From Synergistales bacterium Syner_01 (GTDB lineage Bacteria; Synergistota; Synergistia; Synergistales; Aminobacteriaceae): 8,076 nt of DNA. Shown piece after piece: positions 1-5,608 of the stretch. The stretch is taken from positions 1 to 8,076 of the forward strand of contig LVBO01000293.1 in assembly GCA_001604435.1 (NCBI GenBank). The letters are read 5' to 3'. The translations under genes and the position numbers were made by a program. The notes under the pieces are model-generated. The model did no database searches. It had not been told where the DNA came from and saw nothing but the letters and a program-made list of their open reading frames with translations. Each line of letters opens with the position of its first letter. Position 1 is the stretch's first letter.

Positions 1-398
1 CGCTGACGTCGAGGCCGAAGCTCCTGATTCCGGACATCAAGGGCGAGGCGCACATCGTCTACGAGCGGGGCGAGCTGTATCCGCACCATAATCTGTACTA
101 CGTCACGTCGGACGAGTGGGAGCTGCGCGCGTTGCAGGCGATTCTCCTCTCGGCGATCAGCCGTCTTTTTGTAACGACCTATTCGACGAAGATGCGCGGC
201 GGATATCTGCGTTTTCAAGCGCAATATCTGCGTCGCATCAGGATTCCACGATGGTCGGACGTCTCCGGAGTTTTAAGAAAAGAACTTACGGAAGCGGCGA
301 TCACAAGAGATATCGACGCCTGCAACGACGCGACCTTTAGGCTGTACGGCCTGAACGGCGAAGAAAGGGCTACTCTGGGGGGGAATGGCGCGCAATGA
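1..398 (+). CDS. C-terminal part of a type II N6-adenine DNA methyltransferase (M.XhoI/M.PaeR7I-like), 5' end outside window
   Basis: An open frame enters from the left edge (first complete codon at position 3) and stops with TGA at 396-398, giving the last 131 residues. The catalytic SAM-binding and NPPY region would lie upstream and is not visible. What remains fits the C-terminal target-recognition end of Eco57I/PaeR7I-type adenine methylases, with phrases such as KLLIPDIKGEAH, PHHNLYYV and KMRGGYLRFQAQYLRRI. The assignment rests mainly on the gene immediately downstream, a clear XhoI/PaeR7I-family endonuclease. Its start overlaps this stop in an ATGA, the tight coupling expected for a modification/restriction pair. 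By inference the enzyme methylates the adenine in CTCGAG and protects the host from the partner nuclease. Whether it is intact cannot be judged here. A different class of methylase subunit is possible but less likely. Confidence 0.82.
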   Translation, partial: LTSRPKLLIPDIKGEAHIVYERGELYPHHNLYYVTSDEWELRALQAILLSAISRLFVTTYSTKMRGGYLRFQAQYLRRIRIPRWSDVSGVLRKELTEAAITRDIDACNDATFRLYGLNGEERATLGGNGAQ

Positions 399-1141
399 CG
401 CTGAATCTTGTCGATTTCGAACGAAAGACCCACAACGCGGTAGAAAACTTTTGGAAAAACCGAGAGGCGGCGAAACTCAAGCAGATCGAATCGGGAAATA
501 CAGATCACGGCGAGCGTGCGGGTGTCACAGCCGGCAAGAATATGGACGGTTTTCTGGCGTTGATGTTGGATGTCGTAAAAAACAACGGTTTGAAGAATAC
601 CGAAATTCATCAGGGGCGAACTTTGCTTACTCTGCCGGGCTACTTCCGGCCGACAAAACTCTGGGACTTGCTTGTAGTCCATAACGGAGCGCTCGTCGCG
701 GCGATCGAGCTGAAAAGCCACGTCGGCCCTTCCTTCGGCAACAATTTCAACAACCGAACCGAAGAAGCCATCGGCAGCGCGTGCGACTTCTGGACAGCGT
801 TTCGGGAAGGGGCTTTCGGCGAACAGCCTCGGCCGTTCGTCGGCTGGCTGATGCTGGTCGAAGACGCTCCCGGATCAAGTTCACCCGTAAAGGACAAATC
901 TCCCCATTTCCCCGTGTTCGAAGAATTCCAAGGAGCTTCATATCTGAAACGATACGATCTGCTGTGCCGGCGTCTGATGCAGGAAGGGCTCTATACAGCC
1001 GCCGCCGTACTCTCAACACCGCGAAGCGCTATAAAAACGGGAGACTACTCCGAGCTTTCGCCCATGACGGGACTGAAGCCGTTCGTCGCGACGCTTGCCG
1101 GGCACGTCGCCTCGGAAGCTGCACGGATAGGGTGTGTATGA
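395..1141 (+). CDS. XhoI/PaeR7I-family type II restriction endonuclease (predicted to cut CTCGAG)
   Basis: The 248-residue protein is about the size of XhoI and PaeR7I (roughly 246 residues) and is recognisable along its whole length. Family hallmarks are AVTSGKN-like GVTAGKNMDGF (42-53), LTLPGYFRPTKLWDLLV (78-94), VGPSFGNNFNNRTEEAIG (110-127), DFWTAFREGA (131-140) and HFPVFEEFQGASYLKRYD (171-188). The probable PD-(D/E)xK catalytic site is Asp91 (LWDLLV) with Glu105-Leu-Lys107 (AIELKS). Family members cut C^TCGAG as dimers and leave 5' overhangs. The frame is complete with no internal defect, so an active enzyme is plausible. The ATG lies within the methyltransferase stop (4-bp overlap), and a G-rich tract at 377-383 may serve as ribosome binding site. 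The coupling suggests co-transcription, methylase first, which helps protect the host. The family assignment is confident; CTCGAG specificity is inferred from family conservation. Confidence 0.95.
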   Translation: MTLNLVDFERKTHNAVENFWKNREAAKLKQIESGNTDHGERAGVTAGKNMDGFLALMLDVVKNNGLKNTEIHQGRTLLTLPGYFRPTKLWDLLVVHNGALVAAIELKSHVGPSFGNNFNNRTEEAIGSACDFWTAFREGAFGEQPRPFVGWLMLVEDAPGSSSPVKDKSPHFPVFEEFQGASYLKRYDLLCRRLMQEGLYTAAAVLSTPRSAIKTGDYSELSPMTGLKPFVATLAGHVASEAARIGCV

Positions 1142-1471
1142 TCTCGTAAAACATACTCGCACTAACACTCATTTACAGAAAGATGCGCGCCTCTTTTCTC
1201 TACCCGATGCGCCGATAAACCGTGCCTTCCCCGGCTCTTCTCAGAAACCGTCTCCAGACGATGGCGTACGATCCCGGATCTTCGTTGCCGGACTCCACGA
1301 CGCACTCCGGCGTCTCGGCGACGCTTCCATATTACTCTTCCTGAATACGCCGCTTCAGGCGCTCTTTCGAGGCCATGTCATGGAGGAATTCTTCTCGTTC
1401 ACTTTTCCGCAACGTCTCAAAACGCCCCCCTAAATATCGGACCAGCTGATTCCGAGACCTCAAACCACAGA
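1142..1471. other. Gene-poor spacer downstream of the restriction gene
   Basis: No intact gene is convincing here. A plus-strand frame overlapping the endonuclease stop (1134-1433) has no family-like features and no ribosome binding site. The minus strand from 1493 to 1200 carries the interrupted, protein-like frame described separately. No clear rho-independent terminator follows the endonuclease stop at 1141. Base composition falls from GC-rich to AT-rich towards the right end, where a promoter begins at 1472. Confidence 0.5.
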
Positions 1472-1493
1472 TTGACAGATAAAGAAAAAACAT
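1200..1493 (-). pseudogene. Possible relic of a small gene, interrupted by an in-frame stop
   Basis: On the minus strand one frame runs from an ATG at 1493 to a TAA at 1334-1332 (53 codons). It continues in the same frame for 44 more codons to a TAG at 1202-1200. The translation looks like real protein on both sides of the TAA. Before it there is a charged, helix-like part (RFETLRKSEREEFLHDMASK, then ERLKRRIQEE). After it comes a part including ETPECVVESGNEDPGSYAIV, then WRRFLRRAGEGTVYRRIG. The second part has mostly G or C at third positions, as in neighbouring genes. No ribosome binding site is visible before the ATG, and I do not recognise the family. It may be a decayed small gene. It could also be a chance open frame in GC-rich DNA, or two separate short genes. 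Confidence 0.27.
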
Positions 1494-1500
1494 TTAAAAT
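1472..1500 (+). promoter_or_regulatory. Near-consensus sigma-70 promoter upstream of the solute-binding protein gene
   Basis: A perfect -35 box TTGACA (1472-1477) is followed after exactly 17 bases by TAAAAT (1495-1500), a 5/6 match to the -10 consensus, within AT-rich DNA. Transcription would start near 1507 and read into the gene beginning at 1671. Direction, spacing and composition all agree; the start point itself is inferred. Confidence 0.72.
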
Positions 1501-1506
1501 TATATG

Positions 1507-1670
1507 AGTATACCCTTGCGCTGAATGCTGCAAATTTTAGACATTGGCTAGTCGTCCAAGATACGAAATCATCAGTAGCTCGAAAAACGGCGCTACGGAG
1601 ACATTTTGCATAGTCCTTGTACCAACAGGTTTGATCAAAATAGTGTACATCTGGAATGGAGGGGATCGTT
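1507..1670 (+). other. Predicted 5' leader of the solute-binding protein mRNA with small inverted repeats
   Basis: If transcription starts near 1507 the untranslated leader is about 165 nt, long for a simple gene. It contains small dyads: TTGG/CCAA (1544-1547 and 1556-1559), GTAGC/GCTAC (1575-1579 and 1592-1596), and a perfect 10-bp palindrome TTTGATCAAA at 1630-1639. The palindrome could be an operator-type site. I do not recognise a known riboswitch class, and no U-tract terminator precedes the ribosome binding site. The leader may simply be unstructured, or a second promoter may lie closer to the gene. Confidence 0.35.
1658..1664 (+). promoter_or_regulatory. Ribosome binding site fixing the start at 1671
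   Basis: GGAGGGG lies 6 bases before the ATG at 1671. It overlaps the alternative ATG at 1656-1658 and so argues against that longer start. Confidence 0.8.
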
Positions 1671-2411
1671 ATGAAAATGAAACGGATCGCGCTTGCAGCC
1701 TTTTTTTTGATTCTGCCTCTTTTCACAACCGGCGCTCTCGCCGAAAAGGTCGTGGTCTACGGCCTTAGCGCCATGCCCCTTTGCGGAGTTTCGGATGGGA
1801 AACCCGTGGGTATAACAGTAGAAATTCTCCAGGAAGCCACCCTGTACGGAGCCCCCGAGTTCGAATTCGTTATGGACGTGCCTTGGCTGAGAGCCCAGAT
1901 GATGGTGCAGAATCCCGGCGACGAGCTGAACGCCATTATCCCTTTTTCACGCTCTCCGCAACGGGAAGGCACATTCAAGTGGGTCGGAGAACTTATACAG
2001 ACTCAGTTCCGGCTCTACTCCTTCGACAGGGCGACTCCCGTACTCTCGGTCGAAGAGGCCGCGGCCATACCCGTGGGCGTCGTCCGGGGCCATGCGATAA
2101 TTCCTCTGCTCAAGACGCTGGGCATCGAGAGGCTGGATGAAGCCCCCGATGCGGAAATCAACGCGAAAAAGCTCCAGCACAAACGCTTCGATACCATTGC
2201 GGAGTCCGATTTCATCGCCTTGTACAACTGGCGAAAAATCGGCGAAGATACGTCTCGGCTGCAAGAAGGCCTTGCCATAGGCGAGCTTACTCGCGTGTAC
2301 ATAGCCGCCGGTCTTCACTTCCCGGATGCTGCGGCTGAAAAAATAACGGACGCTCTTCGAAAAATGGAACAGGATGGCAAATTGAAGGAAATACTGGACA
2401 GATGGCGGTAA
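1671..2411 (+). CDS. Secreted extracellular solute-binding protein, SBP_bac_3 type (amino-acid-like ligand)
   Basis: The 246-residue protein is exported. Residues 1-24 form a classical signal peptide (MKMKR, hydrophobic core, then ALA before Glu25), and no lipobox Cys is present. The mature part matches the bilobal periplasmic binding fold of SBP_bac_3. It has strand VVVYG, MPLCG and PVGITVEIL in lobe I. The segment PFSRSPQREGTFKWVGEL (91-108) corresponds to the family's ligand-contacting Arg and 'phe-ser' region. VGVVRGHA (135-142) opens lobe II, and a C-terminal helix KMEQDGKLKEILDRW ends it, as is typical. The ATG at 1671 is chosen because GGAGGGG (1658-1664) sits 6 bases before it and the signal peptide starts cleanly there. 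The upstream ATG at 1656 overlaps that ribosome binding site. No ABC permease or ATPase gene flanks it, so it may be an orphan or solo binding protein that uses a distant transporter or acts as a sensor. The ligand is unknown. Confidence 0.85.
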   Translation: MKMKRIALAAFFLILPLFTTGALAEKVVVYGLSAMPLCGVSDGKPVGITVEILQEATLYGAPEFEFVMDVPWLRAQMMVQNPGDELNAIIPFSRSPQREGTFKWVGELIQTQFRLYSFDRATPVLSVEEAAAIPVGVVRGHAIIPLLKTLGIERLDEAPDAEINAKKLQHKRFDTIAESDFIALYNWRKIGEDTSRLQEGLAIGELTRVYIAAGLHFPDAAAEKITDALRKMEQDGKLKEILDRWR

Positions 2412-2514
2412 ACGGCCTCAGCCGAGGTCTCCTGAATCCGTTGAACATCGTCATGTGAACGAACAGGACTTTTTTCCGAGCCCTTGCGGAGCATTGTCGA
2501 GTCGCGCCCCCTTA
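2412..2514 (+). other. Intergenic spacer with a weak candidate terminator
   Basis: After the stop at 2411 a short GC-rich dyad occurs (GGCCTC at 2415-2420 with GAGGTC at 2425-2430, loop AGCC), but without a T run. A second imperfect hairpin at 2440-2460 (ACAT/ATGT stem with GTT/AAC outside) is followed ten bases later by six Ts (2470-2475). Neither is a textbook rho-independent terminator. Together they could end transcription from the 1472 promoter before the next promoter at 2515. Confidence 0.3.
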
Positions 2515-2543
2515 TTGCGGTACATACCGATAGCGGGTATAAT
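2515..2543 (+). promoter_or_regulatory. Sigma-70 promoter for the disulfide oxidoreductase gene
   Basis: TTGCGG (2515-2520, 4/6 to the -35 consensus) and a perfect TATAAT (2538-2543) are separated by 17 bases. Transcription from about 2550 would leave a leader of some 30 nt before the GTG at 2581. The promoter lies inside the upstream extension of the same open frame, so the translation start must be downstream of it. Confidence 0.75.
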
Positions 2544-2580
2544 CTCCTTATCCTCACCCTTAAAAAGGCAGGTGCTGACA

Positions 2581-3981
2581 GTGAAGCAGTTCGACGTCAT
2601 GGTGATTGGAATGGGACCGGCGGGCATGGCCGTTTCGGCTATGGGCGCGGCCATGGGACTTTCGGTGCTCTCCATCGAAAAGCACAAAGTGGGCGGAGAG
2701 TGCCTGAACTGCGGCTGCATCCCCAGCAAGGCGCTCCTGAAAGCCGGAGAGGCGGTTCATTCCGCGAGAAACCTGAAAAAGTACGGCATCGAAGGCGAAT
2801 TCCACATGAGCGCTTCCGACCCTATGCACGTGGTTCGGGAAAAAATTCTCGGCATCAACGACAAAAAATTCCAGAAGGCATTCGAGAATGCAACACTGGT
2901 GAAAGGATCCGCCGAGTTCCTCGACGACCGGACGGTGCAGGTGAACGGCGAGAGCTGCACCGCGAAGAAGATTTTCATCGCCACCGGAACGGAACCTTTC
3001 ATTCCACCTATTCCGGGGCTGCGCGATATTCCGGACATCCTCACGAACGTGAACATGTTCGAGATCGAGAAGATGCCGGAATCGCTGACCATCATCGGCG
3101 GCGGCGCCATCGGATCGGAGATGGCGCAGGCATTTTCCAGGCTGGGAACGAAAATCTCTCTGGTTCACATGGACCCGCATCTCGTTCCGGTAGGGGACGA
3201 AGAGGCCGCCGGAGTGCTCCAGGAGGCGTTCGAGCGGGAGGGCATCGCTGTTCACAACGGAGCGAAAATCACCGGTGTTTCCATGAAAAACGGAAAGGTC
3301 CTCACCGTCGCGGACACGACGACTCTGGAGTCGGAGCGAATCCTCGTGGCCACGGGGAGAAAGCCGGTTCTGGAGGCTCTTCGCCTTGAGAAGGCCGCCG
3401 TAGAGTTCACGAAGCGGGGCATCGTTGTCGACAGCCACATGCGAACGAACAGGCCGCACATCTACGCCGTGGGCGACTGCAACGGGCAGAGTCTTCTCTC
3501 CCACGCGGCCATGCACCAGGGGATGCTTGCCCTGATGCATTCCCTCTCCCCGTTTTCCCTTCCCATGCTGAAGCGCGAGCGGTATGTCGTTCCGTGGTCG
3601 GTGTTCACCGAACCGGAGATCGCTCAGGTCGGCATGACGGAGAAGGAAGCGCGCGAGAAGGGGCTGAAGCCCCGGGTGGTGAAGAAGGCGTTTCGCTCCT
3701 ACGGGCGCACCGTGGCCGACGGACACCCCGAGGGGTTCGTCAAGGTCGTCGTCGACGCCCGCGGAAGGATATACGGCGCCACAATCGTCGGCGAGGCGGC
3801 GAGCGAACTGATTCACGAGTGGACCATGGCCATCCAGTACAAAAAACGGATGCACCACGTGATGATGATGCAGCACGCCTTCCCGTCCGTCTCCATGATC
3901 AACAAGATGGTCGCCGAGGACTGGATGATGGAGAAGATGAAGTCGGGCTGGATGAGAAAACTGGTGAATCTTCTCAAATAA
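2581..3981 (+). CDS. Class I FAD-dependent pyridine nucleotide-disulfide oxidoreductase (dihydrolipoyl dehydrogenase/mercuric reductase-like)
   Basis: This is a 466-residue flavoenzyme with the full fold of the dihydrolipoamide dehydrogenase/mercuric reductase/glutathione reductase family. The FAD-binding loop is GMGPAG (10-15). The redox disulfide is GGECLNCGCIPSKALL (38-53), with the pair Cys41 and Cys46. The NAD(P)-binding loop is IIGGGAIGSEMA (171-182), followed by ATGR (257-260) and the second FAD contact AVGDC (296-300). The C-terminal dimerisation domain spans about 335-466. The oddities are an extra Cys44 between the redox cysteines and a C-terminal motif HAFPSVSM (432-439) where lipoamide dehydrogenases have HAHPTLSE, so the usual catalytic His and Glu appear absent. 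The tail is rich in Met and His. GTG 2581 is the chosen start: AGGCAGG lies just upstream, the promoter at 2515-2543 precludes the longer frame, and the fold begins right after it. No 2-oxoacid dehydrogenase or mer genes are nearby, so the substrate is unassigned; true lipoamide dehydrogenase activity is doubtful. Confidence 0.9.
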   Translation: MKQFDVMVIGMGPAGMAVSAMGAAMGLSVLSIEKHKVGGECLNCGCIPSKALLKAGEAVHSARNLKKYGIEGEFHMSASDPMHVVREKILGINDKKFQKAFENATLVKGSAEFLDDRTVQVNGESCTAKKIFIATGTEPFIPPIPGLRDIPDILTNVNMFEIEKMPESLTIIGGGAIGSEMAQAFSRLGTKISLVHMDPHLVPVGDEEAAGVLQEAFEREGIAVHNGAKITGVSMKNGKVLTVADTTTLESERILVATGRKPVLEALRLEKAAVEFTKRGIVVDSHMRTNRPHIYAVGDCNGQSLLSHAAMHQGMLALMHSLSPFSLPMLKRERYVVPWSVFTEPEIAQVGMTEKEAREKGLKPRVVKKAFRSYGRTVADGHPEGFVKVVVDARGRIYGATIVGEAASELIHEWTMAIQYKKRMHHVMMMQHAFPSVSMINKMVAEDWMMEKMKSGWMRKLVNLLK

Positions 3982-4047
3982 ACCGACCGGCGGAACGAAG
4001 CGCTGCAAAGGACGACGCCGCGGGGGAAATATGAATCGTCTGCCTGG
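3982..4047. other. Convergent intergenic gap; inverted repeat reaching into the MATE gene end
   Basis: The oxidoreductase (plus) and the MATE gene (minus) converge across 66 bases. The arm CGACGCCGCG at 4013-4022 is exactly complementary to CGCGGCGTCG at 4063-4072, which lies in the last codons of the MATE gene. The 40-nt loop and lack of T tracts make an ordinary terminator unlikely. The arms could still form a bidirectional hairpin that slows convergent transcription. Confidence 0.35.
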
Positions 4048-5406
4048 TCAGTTCGCGTCCGTCGCGGCGTCGAGCTCTTTGAAGAAAAAGAACGCGAGCG
4101 GCAGGCAGCAGAGGAAGGTCAGCGCGTCGGCAAGCGGCTGGGTGATCTGAACGCCGGTCAAGCCGATGAACCGGGGGAGGGTTAAGATCAGCGGCAGGAA
4201 GAAGATCCCCTGCCGCGCGAGCGACAGCACCGTCGCCGTCCACGACTTCCCGATGGACTGGAAGGTCATGTTACAGACCACGCCGAGGGGAATCAGCGGC
4301 ATGGCGAGGCACATCGCCCGCAACGCCACGACGCCGATCCGCACGACGTCGAGGTCGGTCCTGATGAAAACCCTGATCAAAGCCGGAGCCGCCACGAACG
4401 CCGCTACCCCGGAGAGCGTCATCATAACGCTGGCCACTTTCAAAGTGAACAGAAACGCCGCCTTCACCCTGCCGAACTGTCCGGCGCCGTAGTTGTACCC
4501 CGCCACGGGCATGTACCCCTGCCCGATCCCCAGATTGATCGCGAAGACGAACATGAAGAGTCTGCCGACGATGGACATCGCGGCAACGGCGGCGTCTCCG
4601 TACACGGCCGCGCTCACGTTGAGCGCGATGGTCGCGATGCTGGCGAGCGCCTGCCTGCAGAAGGACGGGAAGCCGTTCTTGAGTATTCGAAGGTACTCCA
4701 ACGGACTGCGCGAGATACTCGCCGCGCTCAGGCGGACGATGGTCTTCCCCCGAAGGAACCAGGAGAACAGAATGCAGAAGCTGACGCACTGGCTGATCGC
4801 CGTAGCGATGGCCGCTCCGCCGATGCCCCACCCGAAACCGAAGATGAACAGCGGATCAAGCGCCAGATTGAGCAAACCGCCGGTCGTCAGCCCGACCATG
4901 GCGAGCTTCGCCTTCCCTTCCGCGCGGAGAATGTTGTTCAGCAGGAAGGACGACGCCATCACGGGAGCCGCGTACAGAATATAGCTCGCGTAATCGCGCG
5001 CGTACGGCAGAATCGTCTCCGTCGCGCCCAGAACGCGCATCAGGTCGTCGATGAAGACTTTGCCGAAGATCGCGAGCAGCGCACCGAACGCCGCCGCCGC
5101 GAAGAAGCCGCTCGCCGCGACCGTGTCGGCCTCGTCCTTCTTCTTCGCGCCAAGCAATCTGGAGATCTGCGCGCCCGAACCCATGCCGACCGTGAACCCG
5201 ACCGCTTGGATGATCGCCATCAGCGAGAAGACGATGCCCACCGCGCCCGAAGCGCTGGTTCCAAGCTTCGAGACGAAGAACGTGTCCCCTATGTTGTAGA
5301 CCGCCGTCACCAGCATACTGATGATCGTCGGCACGGCCAGCGACAGGATCAGCCTGCCGACCGGCATCCCCAGCATCTTGAGATATTGCGTGGTGTCTTT
5401 TTTCAC
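4048..5406 (-). CDS. MATE family efflux transporter (multidrug/Na+ or H+ antiporter)
   Basis: The 452-residue inner-membrane protein has two homologous MatE halves (about 17-180 and 240-400) and roughly twelve hydrophobic segments, the normal length and topology for MATE exporters. Recognisable features are AVPTIISMLVTAVYNIGDTF in helix 1, with Asp41 likely equivalent to the conserved acidic residue of other MATE proteins. VGFTVGMGSGAQISRLLGAK (69-88) and YMPVAGYNYGAGQ in the second half are also typical. It most resembles the MepA/DinF-like branch rather than NorM, though this is an impression. Such proteins use a cation gradient to expel drugs or metabolites; the substrate cannot be told. 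The start is GTG at 5406-5404, preceded by GAGG at 5414-5411. It is converging with the oxidoreductase and lies downstream of the surface-protein gene on the same strand, but has its own promoter and no adjacent regulator. Confidence 0.93.
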   Translation of the reverse strand: MKKDTTQYLKMLGMPVGRLILSLAVPTIISMLVTAVYNIGDTFFVSKLGTSASGAVGIVFSLMAIIQAVGFTVGMGSGAQISRLLGAKKKDEADTVAASGFFAAAAFGALLAIFGKVFIDDLMRVLGATETILPYARDYASYILYAAPVMASSFLLNNILRAEGKAKLAMVGLTTGGLLNLALDPLFIFGFGWGIGGAAIATAISQCVSFCILFSWFLRGKTIVRLSAASISRSPLEYLRILKNGFPSFCRQALASIATIALNVSAAVYGDAAVAAMSIVGRLFMFVFAINLGIGQGYMPVAGYNYGAGQFGRVKAAFLFTLKVASVMMTLSGVAAFVAAPALIRVFIRTDLDVVRIGVVALRAMCLAMPLIPLGVVCNMTFQSIGKSWTATVLSLARQGIFFLPLILTLPRFIGLTGVQITQPLADALTFLCCLPLAFFFFKELDAATDAN

Positions 5407-5608
5407 TTATCCTCGTCTTCTTCCGTGGTAGAGTGCGGAGCAACGACGCCGAGCACCCATAGGCGCACAGAAGAGCACAAAACATCGTTCTCATGGCGAA
5501 TTATAGCGTATTTTCCTCTTTTATGACACGCTGCATTCTCTTGTTTCGCCCTTTTCCGCGCTCTTCGTCGAATGAGGAGGGCGGGCGTTTCCGCCTTTCG
5601 GCTTGCCG
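5407..5608 (-). other. Spacer between the surface-protein gene and the MATE gene
   Basis: Just after the surface-protein stop a 5-bp GC stem with a six-base loop occurs (GGCGG at 5580-5584 with CCGCC at 5591-5595). No T run follows on the minus strand, so it is only a weak terminator candidate. The rest is the MATE promoter and a leader of about 87 nt. A short frame starting at 5494 in this leader runs into the MATE gene out of frame and is not supported as a gene. Confidence 0.4.
5500..5529 (-). promoter_or_regulatory. Candidate sigma-70 promoter for the MATE gene
   Basis: Reading the minus strand, GTGTCA (5529-5524, 4/6 match) is followed after 18 bases by a perfect TATAAT (5505-5500). Transcription would start near 5493. 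The AT-rich setting and position before the GTG at 5406 support it; the -35 box is only moderate. Confidence 0.6.

Noticed and set aside
215..721. Minus-strand 168-codon frame across the methylase/endonuclease junction
   Set aside because: It is antisense to two confidently identified coding regions and shows no family features.
1134..1433. Plus-strand 99-codon frame starting in the endonuclease stop
   Set aside because: No ribosome binding site, no recognisable features; the opposite strand looks more protein-like.
1544..1768. Plus-strand 74-codon frame in the AT-rich leader
   Set aside because: It runs out of frame into the signal peptide of the solute-binding gene and lacks a ribosome binding site.
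2455..2580. Longer N-terminus for the oxidoreductase from a GTG at 2455
   Set aside because: The added 42 residues contain the TATAAT promoter, are not family-like, and the GTG at 2581 has a ribosome binding site directly before the FAD-binding fold.
2560..4008. Long minus-strand open frame (482 codons) opposite the oxidoreductase
   Set aside because: It mirrors the GC-rich third positions of the real gene; its translation is His/Arg-rich without any recognisable motif, while the plus strand has every family motif.
5407..5494. Leader peptide before the MATE gene beginning at ATG 5494
   Set aside because: The ATG coincides with the predicted transcription start, so it would lack a ribosome binding site, and the frame does not stop before the MATE gene.
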